Notes: generated by a model not told the origin, from the sequence alone. DNA of 64,000 nt from Natronorubrum tibetense GA33 (GCF_000383975.1 NZ_KB913017.1:627133-691132), one strand, 5' to 3'. Shown: positions 9,129-17,882, counted from the stretch's first letter. Program-made: numbers and translations.

Positions 9129-9773
9129 GTGACTCAAACCGTACTCATCGCGGGCGCTCACGGACAAGTCGGACAGCACGTGACAGCCATTCTCGGCGAG
9201 AGCGACCACGAGGGCAGGGCGATGGTCCGGGACGACGATCAGGTCGAAGAGATGGAGTCCCAGGGGGCCGACAAGACGGTCGTCGCCGACCTCACCGAGG
9301 ACGTCTCCCACGCGGTCGAGGGCTGTGATGCGATCGTCTTCGCCGCGGGCTCCGGCGGCGACGACGTCTACGGCGTCGACCGCGACGGCGCGATCAACCT
9401 GATCGAGACCGCCGAGGAGGCGGGCGTCGACCGGTTCGTCATGCTCAGTTCCATGGGAGCCGACGATCCCGAGTCGGGTCCCGACTCGCTCGAGGACTAC
9501 CTGACGGCCAAGGCCGAAGCCGACGAGTACCTCCGCCGGAGCGGCCTCGAGTACACGATCGTCCGGCCCGGCGAACTGACGAACGAGTCCGGGGTCGGAA
9601 CGATCGAAGTTGGGGACGATATCGGGCTGGACGCCGGCGATATTCCCCGCGAGGACGTGGCGCGGACGCTCGTGATCGCACTCGAGCACGACGCCCTCGT
9701 GGGAGAGACGTTCGAGATCCTCTCGGGCGACGAGCCGATCGAGGAGGCCCTGGAGACGATCGCCGCGAACTGA
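9129..9773 (+). CDS. NAD(P)-binding atypical SDR (NAD(P)H-binding/NmrA-like) protein
   Basis: 214 residues starting at GTG. The N-terminal VLIAGAHGQVGQHV is a GxxGxxG Rossmann nucleotide-binding motif of the atypical short-chain dehydrogenases; VVADLTEDVSHAVEGCDAIVFAAG and RFVMLSSMGA follow in the expected order, and YTIVRPGELT is typical of this group. The classical YxxxK catalytic pair is not evident, so it may be a sensor, flavin reductase-like or epimerase-like protein. It stands alone between the squalene synthase gene (divergent) and the acyl-CoA dehydrogenase gene. Substrate unknown. Confidence 0.82.
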   Translation: MTQTVLIAGAHGQVGQHVTAILGESDHEGRAMVRDDDQVEEMESQGADKTVVADLTEDVSHAVEGCDAIVFAAGSGGDDVYGVDRDGAINLIETAEEAGVDRFVMLSSMGADDPESGPDSLEDYLTAKAEADEYLRRSGLEYTIVRPGELTNESGVGTIEVGDDIGLDAGDIPREDVARTLVIALEHDALVGETFEILSGDEPIEEALETIAAN

Positions 9774-9800
9774 TCGCTACTCCTCGCAGCTGACCCGCGT

Positions 9801-9833
9801 TCGTCTCTCGCTCGTCTCTCGCTCGTCTCTCGT
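9801..9833. repeat. 11-bp tandem repeat, three copies
   Basis: The unit TCGTCTCTCGC occurs three times in a row (last base of the third differs) downstream of the SDR gene. It is non-coding and may be a replication-slippage product. Confidence 0.6.
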
Positions 9834-9934
9834 TCGTTTCGGACGCTCCCACCCACTATTTTTCCGCCCATCAGAGACCGAAACTGCCGTGCGTAGCAAC
9901 AACAATAACAATACATCGTCCCGATACCTCGAGC

Positions 9935-11083
9935 ATGGACTTCGCGCTCTCAGCCGAGCAACAGCAGATCCGTGATATGGTATCCGAGTTCGTCGACGAA
10001 GAGGTCGTCCCCGTCGCGGACGAGATCGATCACGCGGACGAGTTTCCCGCCGATCTCGTAAGCGAGATGGCCGAACTGGGCCTGATGGGGATGCCGTTCC
10101 CCGAGGAGTACGGCGGTGCCGGGCTCGACTACCACTCCTACGCGATCGGCCTCGAGGAGATCTCGCGCGGTTCGGGCGGTCTGGGAACGATCGTCGCCGC
10201 TCACACCTCGCTCGCGGGCAACATGCTCTACGAGTTCGGCGACGAGGCCCAGAAGGAAGAGTACCTGACGCCGCTGGCTGCGGGTGAGGATATTGGTGCG
10301 TTCGCGCTCTCCGAGGCCGGCGCGGGCAGCGACGTGCCGGCGATGGAGACCACTGCGGAAAAGGACGGAAACGAGTACGTGATCAACGGCGGCAAACTCT
10401 GGATCTCCAACGGTTCCGTGGCCGATACGGTAACGGTCTTCGCCAAAACGGATCCCGAGGCTGGCAACAAGGGGATCTCCTCGTTCGTCGTCAAACCCGG
10501 GGCGGACGATGGCTTCATCGTCGAGGGGACGGAGGAGAAACTCGGCGACAAGGGCTGTCCGACCGCCGAACTCCGGTTCGACGACCTCCGCATCCCCGAG
10601 GACCGCCTGCTGGGCGAGGAAGGCGACGGCTTCGTCCACGCCCTCAAAACGCTCAACGGGGGCCGAATCACCATCGCTGCCCGCGGCGTCGGCATCGCCC
10701 GCGCGGCCTTCGAGGAGGCCCGCGACTACGCGAACGAACGCGAGCAGTTCGGCCAGCCCATCGGCGAGTTCCAGTCGATCAAGCACAAACTGGCCGACAT
10801 GGACACGAAGATCCAGGCCGCCAGCATGCTGATGCACAAGGCCGCGGACAAGAAAATCCGCGGTGAGAACTACATCAAGGACGCCTCGCAAGCCAAGCTC
10901 TACGCCTCCGAAGTGAGCCGCGAGGTCGCCAACGAGGGGATCCAGATCCACGGCGGCTACGGCTACACGAAGGACTTCGCTGCCGAGCGATTCTACCGGG
11001 ACGCCAAACTCAACGAGATCTACGAGGGCACCAGCGAGGTGCTGCGGAACACGATCGGGGATCAGTTGCTCGACGAGGCCTGA
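9935..11083 (+). CDS. Acyl-CoA dehydrogenase
   Basis: FAD enzyme that introduces the alpha-beta double bond in acyl-CoA during fatty-acid or branched-chain amino-acid breakdown. The 382 residues are the normal length. FALSEAGAGSDV (flavin/substrate site), KLWISNG, RDYANEREQFGQPIGEFQ and IQIHGGYGYTKDFAAER are present, and the catalytic base is the Glu in NEIYEGTSEVLRNTI near the C-terminus. No ETF or other beta-oxidation genes are adjacent, so the chain-length or branched substrate cannot be told. Confidence 0.93.
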   Translation: MDFALSAEQQQIRDMVSEFVDEEVVPVADEIDHADEFPADLVSEMAELGLMGMPFPEEYGGAGLDYHSYAIGLEEISRGSGGLGTIVAAHTSLAGNMLYEFGDEAQKEEYLTPLAAGEDIGAFALSEAGAGSDVPAMETTAEKDGNEYVINGGKLWISNGSVADTVTVFAKTDPEAGNKGISSFVVKPGADDGFIVEGTEEKLGDKGCPTAELRFDDLRIPEDRLLGEEGDGFVHALKTLNGGRITIAARGVGIARAAFEEARDYANEREQFGQPIGEFQSIKHKLADMDTKIQAASMLMHKAADKKIRGENYIKDASQAKLYASEVSREVANEGIQIHGGYGYTKDFAAERFYRDAKLNEIYEGTSEVLRNTIGDQLLDEA

Positions 11084-11114
11084 ACGACCACCACCGTTCG
11101 TCGTCCGGCCTCCG

Positions 11115-11336
11115 CTATTTCCACCACAGAACGTACACCGTGATCGCGATCCCACCGACGGTGCTCAACACCACGGCCGCGATCAGTCCGAGGACGACGT
11201 CGACCTGCAGCAGGCCGATCACGAGCGCGAGAAACGCCAGTTGAAGGATCGCGAGGACGACGCCAAACCTGAACCAGCCGGTTTCGACTGCTACCGTCGA
11301 TCCGTTGCTCGGATCGTTCGCGTCTGGTGCGGACAT
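11115..11336 (-). CDS. Small two-helix membrane protein, hypothetical
   Basis: 73 residues starting MSAPDANDPSNGSTVAVETG. Two hydrophobic stretches (FGVVLAILQLAFLALVIGLL and LGLIAAVVLSTVGGIAITVYVLWW) separated by a short VDV turn give a helical hairpin with a short acidic N-terminus outside the membrane span. A TATA-like ACTATACC is about 30 bp upstream of the ATG at 11336, fitting a leaderless start. It is convergent with the acyl-CoA dehydrogenase gene. No family recognised. Confidence 0.65.
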   Translation of the reverse strand: MSAPDANDPSNGSTVAVETGWFRFGVVLAILQLAFLALVIGLLQVDVVLGLIAAVVLSTVGGIAITVYVLWWK

Positions 11337-11400
11337 CGCTTCGCTGATCGCACGCCGCGGGTTGGTATAGTTCTCCGCACCGAAGATTGGCGGTCGTGAC

Positions 11401-11700
11401 CTACTCCCCGCCTTCGTGGCCCTCGAGACACTCCCGAACCCAGTTGTAGTGTTCGCGCACTCGCCGCTCGCCGCCCTCGGTGAGCGCGTAGACGTCGTAG
11501 ATCCCCTCCGTTCGTTTCTCGACGAACCCCGCATCCACCAGCGCCGACAGCGAACCGTAGAACGCCTTCGGCTCGAGGTGGTCGTCGTAGTGAGACTCGA
11601 GGTGGGATTTGAGCTGTTGGCCGCGCAGTTCGCCCTCGTCCGCGGCGGCGAGCAGGAAACAGATGTCCCGGCGGCGACCGCTCCGGAGCCACTTGGTCAT
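11401..11700 (-). CDS. PadR-like winged-helix transcriptional regulator
   Basis: 99 residues starting MTKWLRSGRRRDICFLLAAA. The pattern RGQQLKSHLESHYDDHLEPKAFYGSL...GFVEKRTEGIYDVYALTEGG is the PadR/winged-helix arrangement: recognition helix followed by a wing that ends in YxLTExG. The C-terminal helix RRVREHYNWVRECLEG is short, as in one-domain PadR proteins that dimerise through it. The next gene upstream on the same strand is a membrane metalloprotease (62 bp away), so the two may be co-transcribed; the target is unknown. Confidence 0.82.
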   Translation of the reverse strand: MTKWLRSGRRRDICFLLAAADEGELRGQQLKSHLESHYDDHLEPKAFYGSLSALVDAGFVEKRTEGIYDVYALTEGGERRVREHYNWVRECLEGHEGGE

Positions 11701-11761
11701 ACCCAGCCTCGAGGCGGCGGGTGCTCGAGCGTTACGGTTTCGGGCTCGTCGCCGGGACCGA

Positions 11762-12673
11762 CTATGCGGAGTCGAGCGACCGATAACAGCCGACGGCGAC
11801 CGCCCAGACGAGTCCGCCGAGCGCCCCGACGGCGAGCCACAGTGTCGCACCGATCTCGAGGTAGACGGCTCCGACGTGCGGATCGAGTTCGTGTCGGAAG
11901 AGCAGCCATCGACCGTCGGTACTGCCGAGTATGACGGTTCCCGACCCGACGGCGAGCGAGCAAAACACCGCCCCGACCAGCGCGATCGAACACACCGCGA
12001 GCGTCCCCGCGGCACCGGCAGCGGCCGTCGAAAGGAGCCACACTCCGGTCCCCCGGCCGACGGCTCGCTCGCTCGATCCGTAGATCCCAAACCCCTGTAC
12101 GTCGCCGTCGGAGAGTGGGGCGACCCGAACGTCCGCGGGGTACTGCAACAGGACCGCGGCCATCCAGAGGTCGCCGATCGAGCCGGCGGCGTTCGCCGCC
12201 AGCGGGACGACCAGCAGCGAGGACGGGTAGACGACCATCGCGGCGACACCAACAGCGGTGATGACGACGAACGGGGCCAGCAGGACGACGAGCAACTGGT
12301 TTCGGGTGTAGCTCGTCCCTGCCGTCTCCGCGTAAGCGTACGGCAAGAGGAAGTGCGAGACGCCGACACCGTAGGTTGGACGCCCCCCGTAGCGGGCCAT
12401 GAACGCGCCGTGGAGTAGCTCGTGGGGAACGACGACGAGCGCGACCAGCCCCACGGAGACGGCGATCCAGACGAGAGCGTCCGACGGCGCGAACGCCGGG
12501 ATGACGATCGGCTCGAGCGAGGTCCCTCGAATCGTTGCGAGTGCGTGTCCGAAGCCGTAGGCGAAGCCGAAGAAGCCGACCGCGGAGACGACGGCCCACT
12601 GTATTGCGACGGAACGCGTCTTGCGAAACGTCGCGACCGGTCGCGGTGACTCGTGGGACTCCGTTCGACTCAC
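11762..12673 (-). CDS. DUF3267-type integral membrane zinc metalloprotease-like protein
   Basis: 303 residues from GTG 12673. Several membrane spans surround VPHELLHGAF, an HExxH-like HELLH zinc motif placed at the end of a helix as in DUF3267 membrane proteases; GVGVSHFLLPYAYAET and a later NAAGSIGDLWMA segment (Asn-x-x-Gly-S-x-x-D, possibly the third ligand region) agree with the family. Substrate unknown. A long in-frame extension upstream is Arg/Ser-rich non-native sequence, so GTG 12673, with GGATG upstream, is preferred. It lies upstream of a PadR-like gene on the same strand. Confidence 0.75.
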   Translation of the reverse strand: MSRTESHESPRPVATFRKTRSVAIQWAVVSAVGFFGFAYGFGHALATIRGTSLEPIVIPAFAPSDALVWIAVSVGLVALVVVPHELLHGAFMARYGGRPTYGVGVSHFLLPYAYAETAGTSYTRNQLLVVLLAPFVVITAVGVAAMVVYPSSLLVVPLAANAAGSIGDLWMAAVLLQYPADVRVAPLSDGDVQGFGIYGSSERAVGRGTGVWLLSTAAAGAAGTLAVCSIALVGAVFCSLAVGSGTVILGSTDGRWLLFRHELDPHVGAVYLEIGATLWLAVGALGGLVWAVAVGCYRSLDSA

Positions 12674-12815
12674 GACAGCATCCTGTCGGGGGTCGAAAAT
12701 ATCCGTGTCGATTCCTCGCCGTCGTTGCGCGCCTCGAGTTCGCTTCCCCCTCTGGCTCGATGGGGGACTCGCCGGAACCGATAGCTTCCCGGTCTTCCGC
12801 CCGCGAGTGTCGACT

Positions 12816-13124
12816 ATGACTGACGATCGAACCGCCGAAGCGAACGGCATCACGGCGACCTATGACGAGACCGAGACGGAACGCGTCCTCGAGTTCGCGG
12901 TGACCGACAACGGGGCGGACGCTCCGCCTCGAGCCGGCGGGAGCGCCGCAATCGCCCAGAACATCGAGGGCTACGCCATGCTGAAGGTGCGACCGACGGC
13001 CGACGGCGACGAACTCGAGCGCTACTACGGATTCGATATGGCGCTCGACCATGCGGGGGAGTTGCTGGGGGTCTCCCCAAACGACCTCCCGGTCCCGGCG
13101 GCGGCCGAAGATATGGGGATGTAA
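12816..13124 (+). CDS. Conserved-looking hypothetical haloarchaeal protein
   Basis: 102 acidic residues starting MTDDRTAEANGITATYDETE. It looks soluble, with VLEFAVTDNG, IEGYAMLKVRPTADGDELERYYGFDMALDHAGELLG forming a small alpha/beta fold and no signal or membrane segment. The ATG follows a CGACT leader directly, and the frame upstream is out of character, so this start is preferred. It is divergent from the metalloprotease gene. I do not recognise a characterised family. Confidence 0.7.
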   Translation: MTDDRTAEANGITATYDETETERVLEFAVTDNGADAPPRAGGSAAIAQNIEGYAMLKVRPTADGDELERYYGFDMALDHAGELLGVSPNDLPVPAAAEDMGM

Positions 13125-13159
13125 CTCCTCGTGAGGGCAGGGCTGTACCGTCACTCGGA

Positions 13160-13440
13160 TCACGTGACGCCCGCGTACAGGGGAACGGAGAGGAACAAGA
13201 GCGCCCCGACCGCCTGAAGTCGAAACCAGCGACTGTCCGCGCCTTCGTCGGCGTACGTGCGTTCGAACGCGCCCCGTTCGCGGGTGGAGAGGACTGCGAG
13301 GGATGCTCGAGCCCGCGGTGTAGCGTCTCGAATCGCTCCGCGTGGAACGGTTGGCGGCAGTACGGACAGCGGGTGGCCGGCTCACCGCCGCGGACGACGG
13401 TTTCCGGATTGGGTCCACTGCCGGTCGTCCTCGAACGGTC
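13160..13440 (-). pseudogene. Broken C2H2 zinc-finger small membrane protein gene
   Basis: In one frame the minus strand encodes GGEPATRCPYC followed by twelve residues and HRGLEH, a C-x2-C-x12-H-x4-H zinc finger. The frame then breaks near 13290-13300; reading on in another frame gives LSTRERGAFERTYADEGA and a membrane-type end, AVGALLFLSVPLYAGVT, with a stop at 13160. The two halves read as one protein (zinc finger, linker, one membrane helix), so a small indel has split it. Upstream the zinc-finger frame runs into the 26-bp repeat array and has no start codon before a stop. Similar zinc-finger plus single-helix proteins are, to my recollection, found near heme/cytochrome oxidase genes in haloarchaea, matching the heme O synthase gene beside it. 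A sequencing error could explain the frameshift but not the missing start. Confidence 0.7.
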
Positions 13441-13443
13441 ACT

Positions 13444-13573
13444 GTTCCGATCACCATCACTGACCGCGGGTTCCGATCACCATCACTGACCGCGGGTTCC
13501 GATCACCATCACTGACCGCGGGTTCCGATCACCATCACTGACCGCGGGTTCCGATCACCATCACTGACCGCGG
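13444..13573. repeat. 26-bp tandem repeat, five perfect copies
   Basis: A 26-bp unit beginning GTTCCGATCACCATCACTGA and ending CCGCGG is repeated five times without any spacer or mismatch. It abuts the 5' end of the broken zinc-finger gene. Because the unit is not a multiple of three it cannot encode a regular peptide repeat. Perfect identity suggests recent expansion. Confidence 0.95.
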
Positions 13574-13754
13574 ACTCGTTCGTCGCGCGAGACGCTTTCG
13601 ACGGTACCACCGTGTCGGACGGTACGCGCCCATCCATCATCGTTGCTCGCCCTCGTTTCAGCGATCGTGAACGCGTCCCCTGAGTTCTAACGACCCGAAC
13701 CAGTTCGGCGAGGATACTCGTCGAAAGCCACTGGAGAGCGGGAAAAAGCGGGAC

Positions 13755-13764
13755 TCATAAATAC
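13755..13764 (+). promoter_or_regulatory. TATA box upstream of heme O synthase gene
   Basis: TCATAAATAC lies about 35 bp before the GTG start at 13796, consistent with a very short leader. Confidence 0.5.
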
Positions 13765-13795
13765 GCAGAGTCGAACGGTTCAGACGAGAACAGTC

Positions 13796-15244
13796 GTGGC
13801 AACCACATCGTCGTCGTTCCCCCGTCCGATCGGTAGCCGACAACGCTTTTCCGCGCTCCTCGCAGCGACCGCGCTCGGGGTATACCTCCTGTTAATCATC
13901 GGTGCGACGACCTCACTGACGAACGCTGCGGCGGCGTGTTCGACCTGGCCGACCTGCCACGCGCCGGCCGATCCGCTGAGTCAGACCGAACTCGTGATCG
14001 CCTGGGGCCACCGCCTCGCGGCAGTTATCGTCGGGCTGCTCGTTGCCGCCACAGCCGTCACCGCCGTCCTCGGGGATGTCTCGAGTCGCGTCCGGTGGAC
14101 GATCCTCGCAGCAGCCGCCCTCTACGTGATTCAGGTCGGCGTCGGTGCTGCGACGGCGATTTTCGGACCCGCAGCGATCGTCCCCGGGCTCCACCTCACG
14201 CTCGGGCTCGTGATCTTTACAGGCATCGTGCTCGCACTCGCCTGGGACCTCGAACTCGCGACCGGCGAGGCAAACGACACGATCGACCAGCCCGAACCAC
14301 TCGAGTCCACAGCCGTCGACGGAGAGGCTCCCGCAGCCCGCCCGCTTCCCACCGGACGGCTCGCTCGAGCGCGGCTCACCGCCTTCGCCTACTTCAAGAT
14401 GATGAAGCCACGGCTGATGTGGCTGCTCTGTCTCGTCGCCGCCGCGGGAATGGCGCTGGCCGCCGGCCCCTCGCTGACCGTCTCGACGATTGTCGCCACG
14501 CTCGGCGGCGGCGTCCTCGCCATCGGCGCGAGCGGCACATTCAATCACGTGTTAGAGCGCGATGTCGACCAGCAGATGTCACGCACGGCGGATCGGCCGC
14601 TGGCAACCGAGCTGATCCCGGTCCGGAACGCGATGGCTTTCGGCGTGTTGCTGACGATCGCCTCGCTGGCGACGTTCCTAACGATCAACCGCCTCGCGGC
14701 CGCGCTTGGACTCGCCGCGATCGTCTTCTACAGCGTGGTCTACACGCTCGTGCTCAAACCTAACACGGTCCAGAACACGGTTATTGGCGGTGCGGCCGGC
14801 GCGTTGCCGGCACTCATCGGCTGGGCCGCCGTCACGAACGAAATTGGCTGGCCGGGACTTGCGCTGGCGGGCGTGATCTTCCTCTGGACGCCAGCCCACT
14901 TCTACAACCTCGCACTTGCCTATCAGGACGACTACGCTCGCGGCGGTTTCCCGATGATGCCCGTCGTCCGCGGGGAGACGGAAACCCGGAAACACATCCT
15001 CTACTACATCGCAGCGACGCTCATCAGCACGGTCGCACTCGCCTGGATCACCGACCTCGGCGCGCTCTACGCGGCAACGGTCGCCGTCTTCGGCGGGATC
15101 TTCCTCTGGGCGGCGATCGTACTCCACTTCGAGCAGACCGAATCCGCGGCGTTCCGGGCATTCCACGCCTCGAACGCGTTCCTCGGGGCCGTCCTCGTCG
15201 CAATTCTGGTGGACGCACTCGTGCTTACCGGGGCAGTGCTCTGA
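13796..15244 (+). CDS. ctaB: Heme O synthase (protoheme IX farnesyltransferase) with N-terminal CtaA-like half
   Basis: The C-terminal ~290 residues are a UbiA-type prenyltransferase that farnesylates heme B to heme O: FKMMKPRLMWLLCL, the first motif NHVLERDVDQQMSRTADRPL and the second YQDDYARGGFPMMPVVRG are all present, with about eight membrane spans. The first ~155 residues are different: about four spans with TTSLTNAAAACSTWPTC, AWGHRLAAVIVGL and PGLHLTLGLVIFT, resembling half of a CtaA/COX15 heme A synthase with conserved His. An acidic linker (about residues 160-190) joins them. The GTG start at 13796 fits a TATA at 13755. The product feeds heme-copper oxidase assembly; the DsbA-like lipoprotein gene follows 66 bp downstream. 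Confidence 0.9.
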   Translation: MATTSSSFPRPIGSRQRFSALLAATALGVYLLLIIGATTSLTNAAAACSTWPTCHAPADPLSQTELVIAWGHRLAAVIVGLLVAATAVTAVLGDVSSRVRWTILAAAALYVIQVGVGAATAIFGPAAIVPGLHLTLGLVIFTGIVLALAWDLELATGEANDTIDQPEPLESTAVDGEAPAARPLPTGRLARARLTAFAYFKMMKPRLMWLLCLVAAAGMALAAGPSLTVSTIVATLGGGVLAIGASGTFNHVLERDVDQQMSRTADRPLATELIPVRNAMAFGVLLTIASLATFLTINRLAAALGLAAIVFYSVVYTLVLKPNTVQNTVIGGAAGALPALIGWAAVTNEIGWPGLALAGVIFLWTPAHFYNLALAYQDDYARGGFPMMPVVRGETETRKHILYYIAATLISTVALAWITDLGALYAATVAVFGGIFLWAAIVLHFEQTESAAFRAFHASNAFLGAVLVAILVDALVLTGAVL

Positions 15245-15310
15245 CCGGTCTCCGAGGCGTTCGTTCCGAAAACCGTACGCCTAACAGTGTTCGGGCCCTA
15301 GCAGCGAGCA

Positions 15311-15955
15311 ATGCACCGCCGTTCGTTTCTAACGCTCGCCGGAACGGGTGCGACGCTTTCAGTCGCCGGCTGTACGTCGCTCCTCGAGGCGTCGATCCCC
15401 GACGAACTCGAGAATGTCGAGCCTGCTAGCGATCAGCTTCCGACCCCGACGCTCGGGTCCGGCCCCGTCACCGTCGACGTCTACGAGGACTTCGGCTGTC
15501 CGGTCTGTCATGAGTTTCAGGCAGACGTATTTCCGATCCTCGAGCGCGAGTTCATCGAGTCGGACGATATCGAGTACCGCCACTACGACTTTCCGGTCGG
15601 GGCCGCCGACGAATCGGTCGCGATGGCGAACGCTGCGCGAGCCGTCCAGGATGCAACGCGCGTCGACGAGGACGAGCCGACCGGCGCGTTCTTCGAGTAC
15701 AAAGCTGCCGTAATCGATAACGACGACTGGAGCGACGAAGAACTCGCGGCGCTCGCGGCGGGAGTCGATGTCGAGCCCGACGCCGTCTCGAGCGCGCTCG
15801 AGAACGAGACCTACTATCCGACCCTCGTCGCGGACTGGGAACGCGGCGAGGACGCGGGCGTCGAGGGAACGCCGACGGTCATTGTCGACGGCGAGGAAGT
15901 CGACGACGCGCTCGACATCGACGAGATCGAACAGACGGTCGAGGACGCTACGTAG
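15311..15955 (+). CDS. DsbA-like thioredoxin-fold Tat lipoprotein
   Basis: 214 residues. The N-terminus MHRRSFLTLAGTGATLSVAGC is a Tat signal (RRSFLT) with lipobox VAGC, so Cys21 is likely lipidated and the protein is held outside the membrane. FGCPVCHEF supplies a CPVC redox pair (C63, C66), and EGTPTVIVDGEEV holds the cis-Pro of the thioredoxin fold; the helical insertion between them is DsbA-like. Likely a disulfide oxidoreductase for exported proteins. Located just after the heme O synthase gene, it could serve copper-site or cytochrome maturation; this is inference from position. Confidence 0.88.
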   Translation: MHRRSFLTLAGTGATLSVAGCTSLLEASIPDELENVEPASDQLPTPTLGSGPVTVDVYEDFGCPVCHEFQADVFPILEREFIESDDIEYRHYDFPVGAADESVAMANAARAVQDATRVDEDEPTGAFFEYKAAVIDNDDWSDEELAALAAGVDVEPDAVSSALENETYYPTLVADWERGEDAGVEGTPTVIVDGEEVDDALDIDEIEQTVEDAT

Positions 15956-16145
15956 CTACCGCAGGGAGCTGAGAGCGGGAGCAAGACCACTCGTGCGGAT
16001 CGTTGTGTCGTTTTGCCGGCGATCGTCCGACCGGGCCGGCGATCACCGGTAACGAAGTACAACAGACCGTATCAGTCCAGTTCGGAACCGGCCACGGAAT
16101 CGGTGAACTCATCGAACGCTGCTGTCGGCTCCCAGCCGGTTTGAC

Positions 16146-17774
16146 TCACCGAGAGTTGGCAATGAACCGATTGACGGTTTCGTCGCTGCCGGCGACGATG
16201 AGACCGTCGTCTCGCCGGATGGTGAACTCGGGGCCGAGGTTAGTTAGCAACTCGCCGTCCCGTTCGGCCGCGACGACCGTACACCCCAGCCGTGCACGAA
16301 TGTCGAGGTCGCCCAGCGCTTGGCCGGCGAACTCGGGTGCCGTCGTCCGGATGATCTCGAACTGCGTTTCCGGCGTCAGCACCTCCTCGTCCTCGAGCAG
16401 GATCGAGGAGAGCATCCGTCCCGTCACCGTCGACAGGGCGAGGACGTACTCGGCGCCCGCCCGGTAGAGCTTTCGTACGGTTTCAGTTTCGTTGGCTCGC
16501 GCGATCACCTCGGTCCCGGGAGCCACGTTCTCGAGGACGAGGGTCGCGTAGATAGCGGCCGTATCGTCGTCGAGTGAGAGGACGATCGACCGAGCGCTCC
16601 CGACATCCGCAGCATCGAGCGTGTCTTCGGCCGTGATGTCTCCGACGACATCGACGCCAAGGTCGTCGCGACTGTCGATAACCGTACGGGTGATCCCCTC
16701 CGCCTCGAGCGTGTCGCCGACCGTTCGGCCGACTTCCCCGTATCCGCCGATGACTACCCGAAAGGTGCGCTCTTCCGCAGGCGAGAGCGTCCGTGCGGTC
16801 AGTTCCGTAAGCGTCTCGTGAGAGCCGGCGACGAGCAGAATCGTGTGTTCGTTGATCGTCGTCTCGGGATCCGGTGCGGGGACGAATTCGCCGTTGAACC
16901 ACGCGCCGATCACGGTGATGCCCATGCGGTCGCGTATGCCCGACTCGGCGATCGTCCGACCGGCGAGATCACTGTCACGCTCGACGAGGAACTCGGTGAT
17001 CTCGAACTGCTCGCCGAGTTCGATCGTTTCCTGAAGTTCGGTGGTGACCGACATCGCCGCCTTCGCTGCGAGGCTGTTGCCGAGAACTTGTCGCGGCCGA
17101 ACGACAACGTCCGCACCGGCGTAGCGATGGTAGGTCTCGGCGTCTTCGTCCTCGGCGACGCTTACGATCTGGATCTCGTCGTCGAGTTCCCTCGCGGTGA
17201 GTATGACTTCGGGATTGGCTTCGTCGGAGATGTCGACCACGAGAGCGCGGGCGTCGTCGATGTTCGCCGCCACAAGCGTTTGTTCTTGCTCCGGATCGCC
17301 CACCATCGCCTCGATGCCGTCGTCGGTGAGGTCCGTGACGGTTCCCGGGTCGTCGTCAACGAAGACGGACGGAACGTCCGCGGCCTCGAGTTCGTCTCTG
17401 AGAACGTCTTCGCGTTCTCTGTGCGAACAAATGATGACGTGGTCGGTGAGGTCGGTCGACTCCGCTGGCTGCGTCGCAAGCGCCTGTTGAAAAAGCGGTA
17501 CGACGAACAGCGGCAGCGCGAGAAAGACGAGCAGTACGCCGCTGAGGTTCATCCCGATAACGATGAAATTCATCGGGGCGCTGTTCCAGTCATCCGTGTC
17601 GCCGCCGAATCCGGCGGTCGTCAGCGACTCGATAACGACCTGCACCGACTCGTACATCGTTCGCTCCTCGCCCTCGAACGTTAGCATCCCCCACTGATAG
17701 ATGAAGCCGTACGCGATTACGATCCCGAAAACAGCGACGAGCGACAGCACGATTCGTCGCCACCACGTGTTCAT
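16146..17774 (-). CDS. Two-RCK ion channel / TrkA-domain protein (putative K+ channel)
   Basis: 542 residues. Two N-terminal membrane helices (about residues 8-28 and 68-95) flank a pore loop whose filter reads TTAGFGGD (52-59), a variant of the TVGYGD K+ filter. After the pore come two tandem TrkA-N/TrkA-C (RCK) units: DHVIICSHREREDVLRDEL begins the first Rossmann domain, without the full GxGxxG, and VVIGGYGEVGRTVGDTLEAEG the second, with a proper GxGxxG. Each is followed by a TrkA-C domain (FLVERDSDLAGRT; APEFAGQALGDLD). This is the architecture of archaeal ligand-gated K+ channels, but the changed filter leaves ion selectivity open. Monocistronic. Confidence 0.85.
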   Translation of the reverse strand: MNTWWRRIVLSLVAVFGIVIAYGFIYQWGMLTFEGEERTMYESVQVVIESLTTAGFGGDTDDWNSAPMNFIVIGMNLSGVLLVFLALPLFVVPLFQQALATQPAESTDLTDHVIICSHREREDVLRDELEAADVPSVFVDDDPGTVTDLTDDGIEAMVGDPEQEQTLVAANIDDARALVVDISDEANPEVILTARELDDEIQIVSVAEDEDAETYHRYAGADVVVRPRQVLGNSLAAKAAMSVTTELQETIELGEQFEITEFLVERDSDLAGRTIAESGIRDRMGITVIGAWFNGEFVPAPDPETTINEHTILLVAGSHETLTELTARTLSPAEERTFRVVIGGYGEVGRTVGDTLEAEGITRTVIDSRDDLGVDVVGDITAEDTLDAADVGSARSIVLSLDDDTAAIYATLVLENVAPGTEVIARANETETVRKLYRAGAEYVLALSTVTGRMLSSILLEDEEVLTPETQFEIIRTTAPEFAGQALGDLDIRARLGCTVVAAERDGELLTNLGPEFTIRRDDGLIVAGSDETVNRFIANSR

Positions 17775-17882
17775 CGGGGTAACTGTCGCTCTTGGGGAGA
17801 ATGAAACTTACTGCCTTCCTCATTCGCTGTCCGGGTATCGCGACGATAATACGCGTCCGATGAACCCGCTCGACCGATCTAT

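Noticed and set aside
11697-13460. 587-codon minus-strand frame
   Set aside because: It runs across the metalloprotease gene in another frame, is Arg/Ser-rich and starts inside the tandem repeat.
13444-13573. Possible CRISPR array (five regular repeats)
   Set aside because: The 26-bp units follow one another with no spacers and there are no cas genes, so it is a simple tandem repeat.
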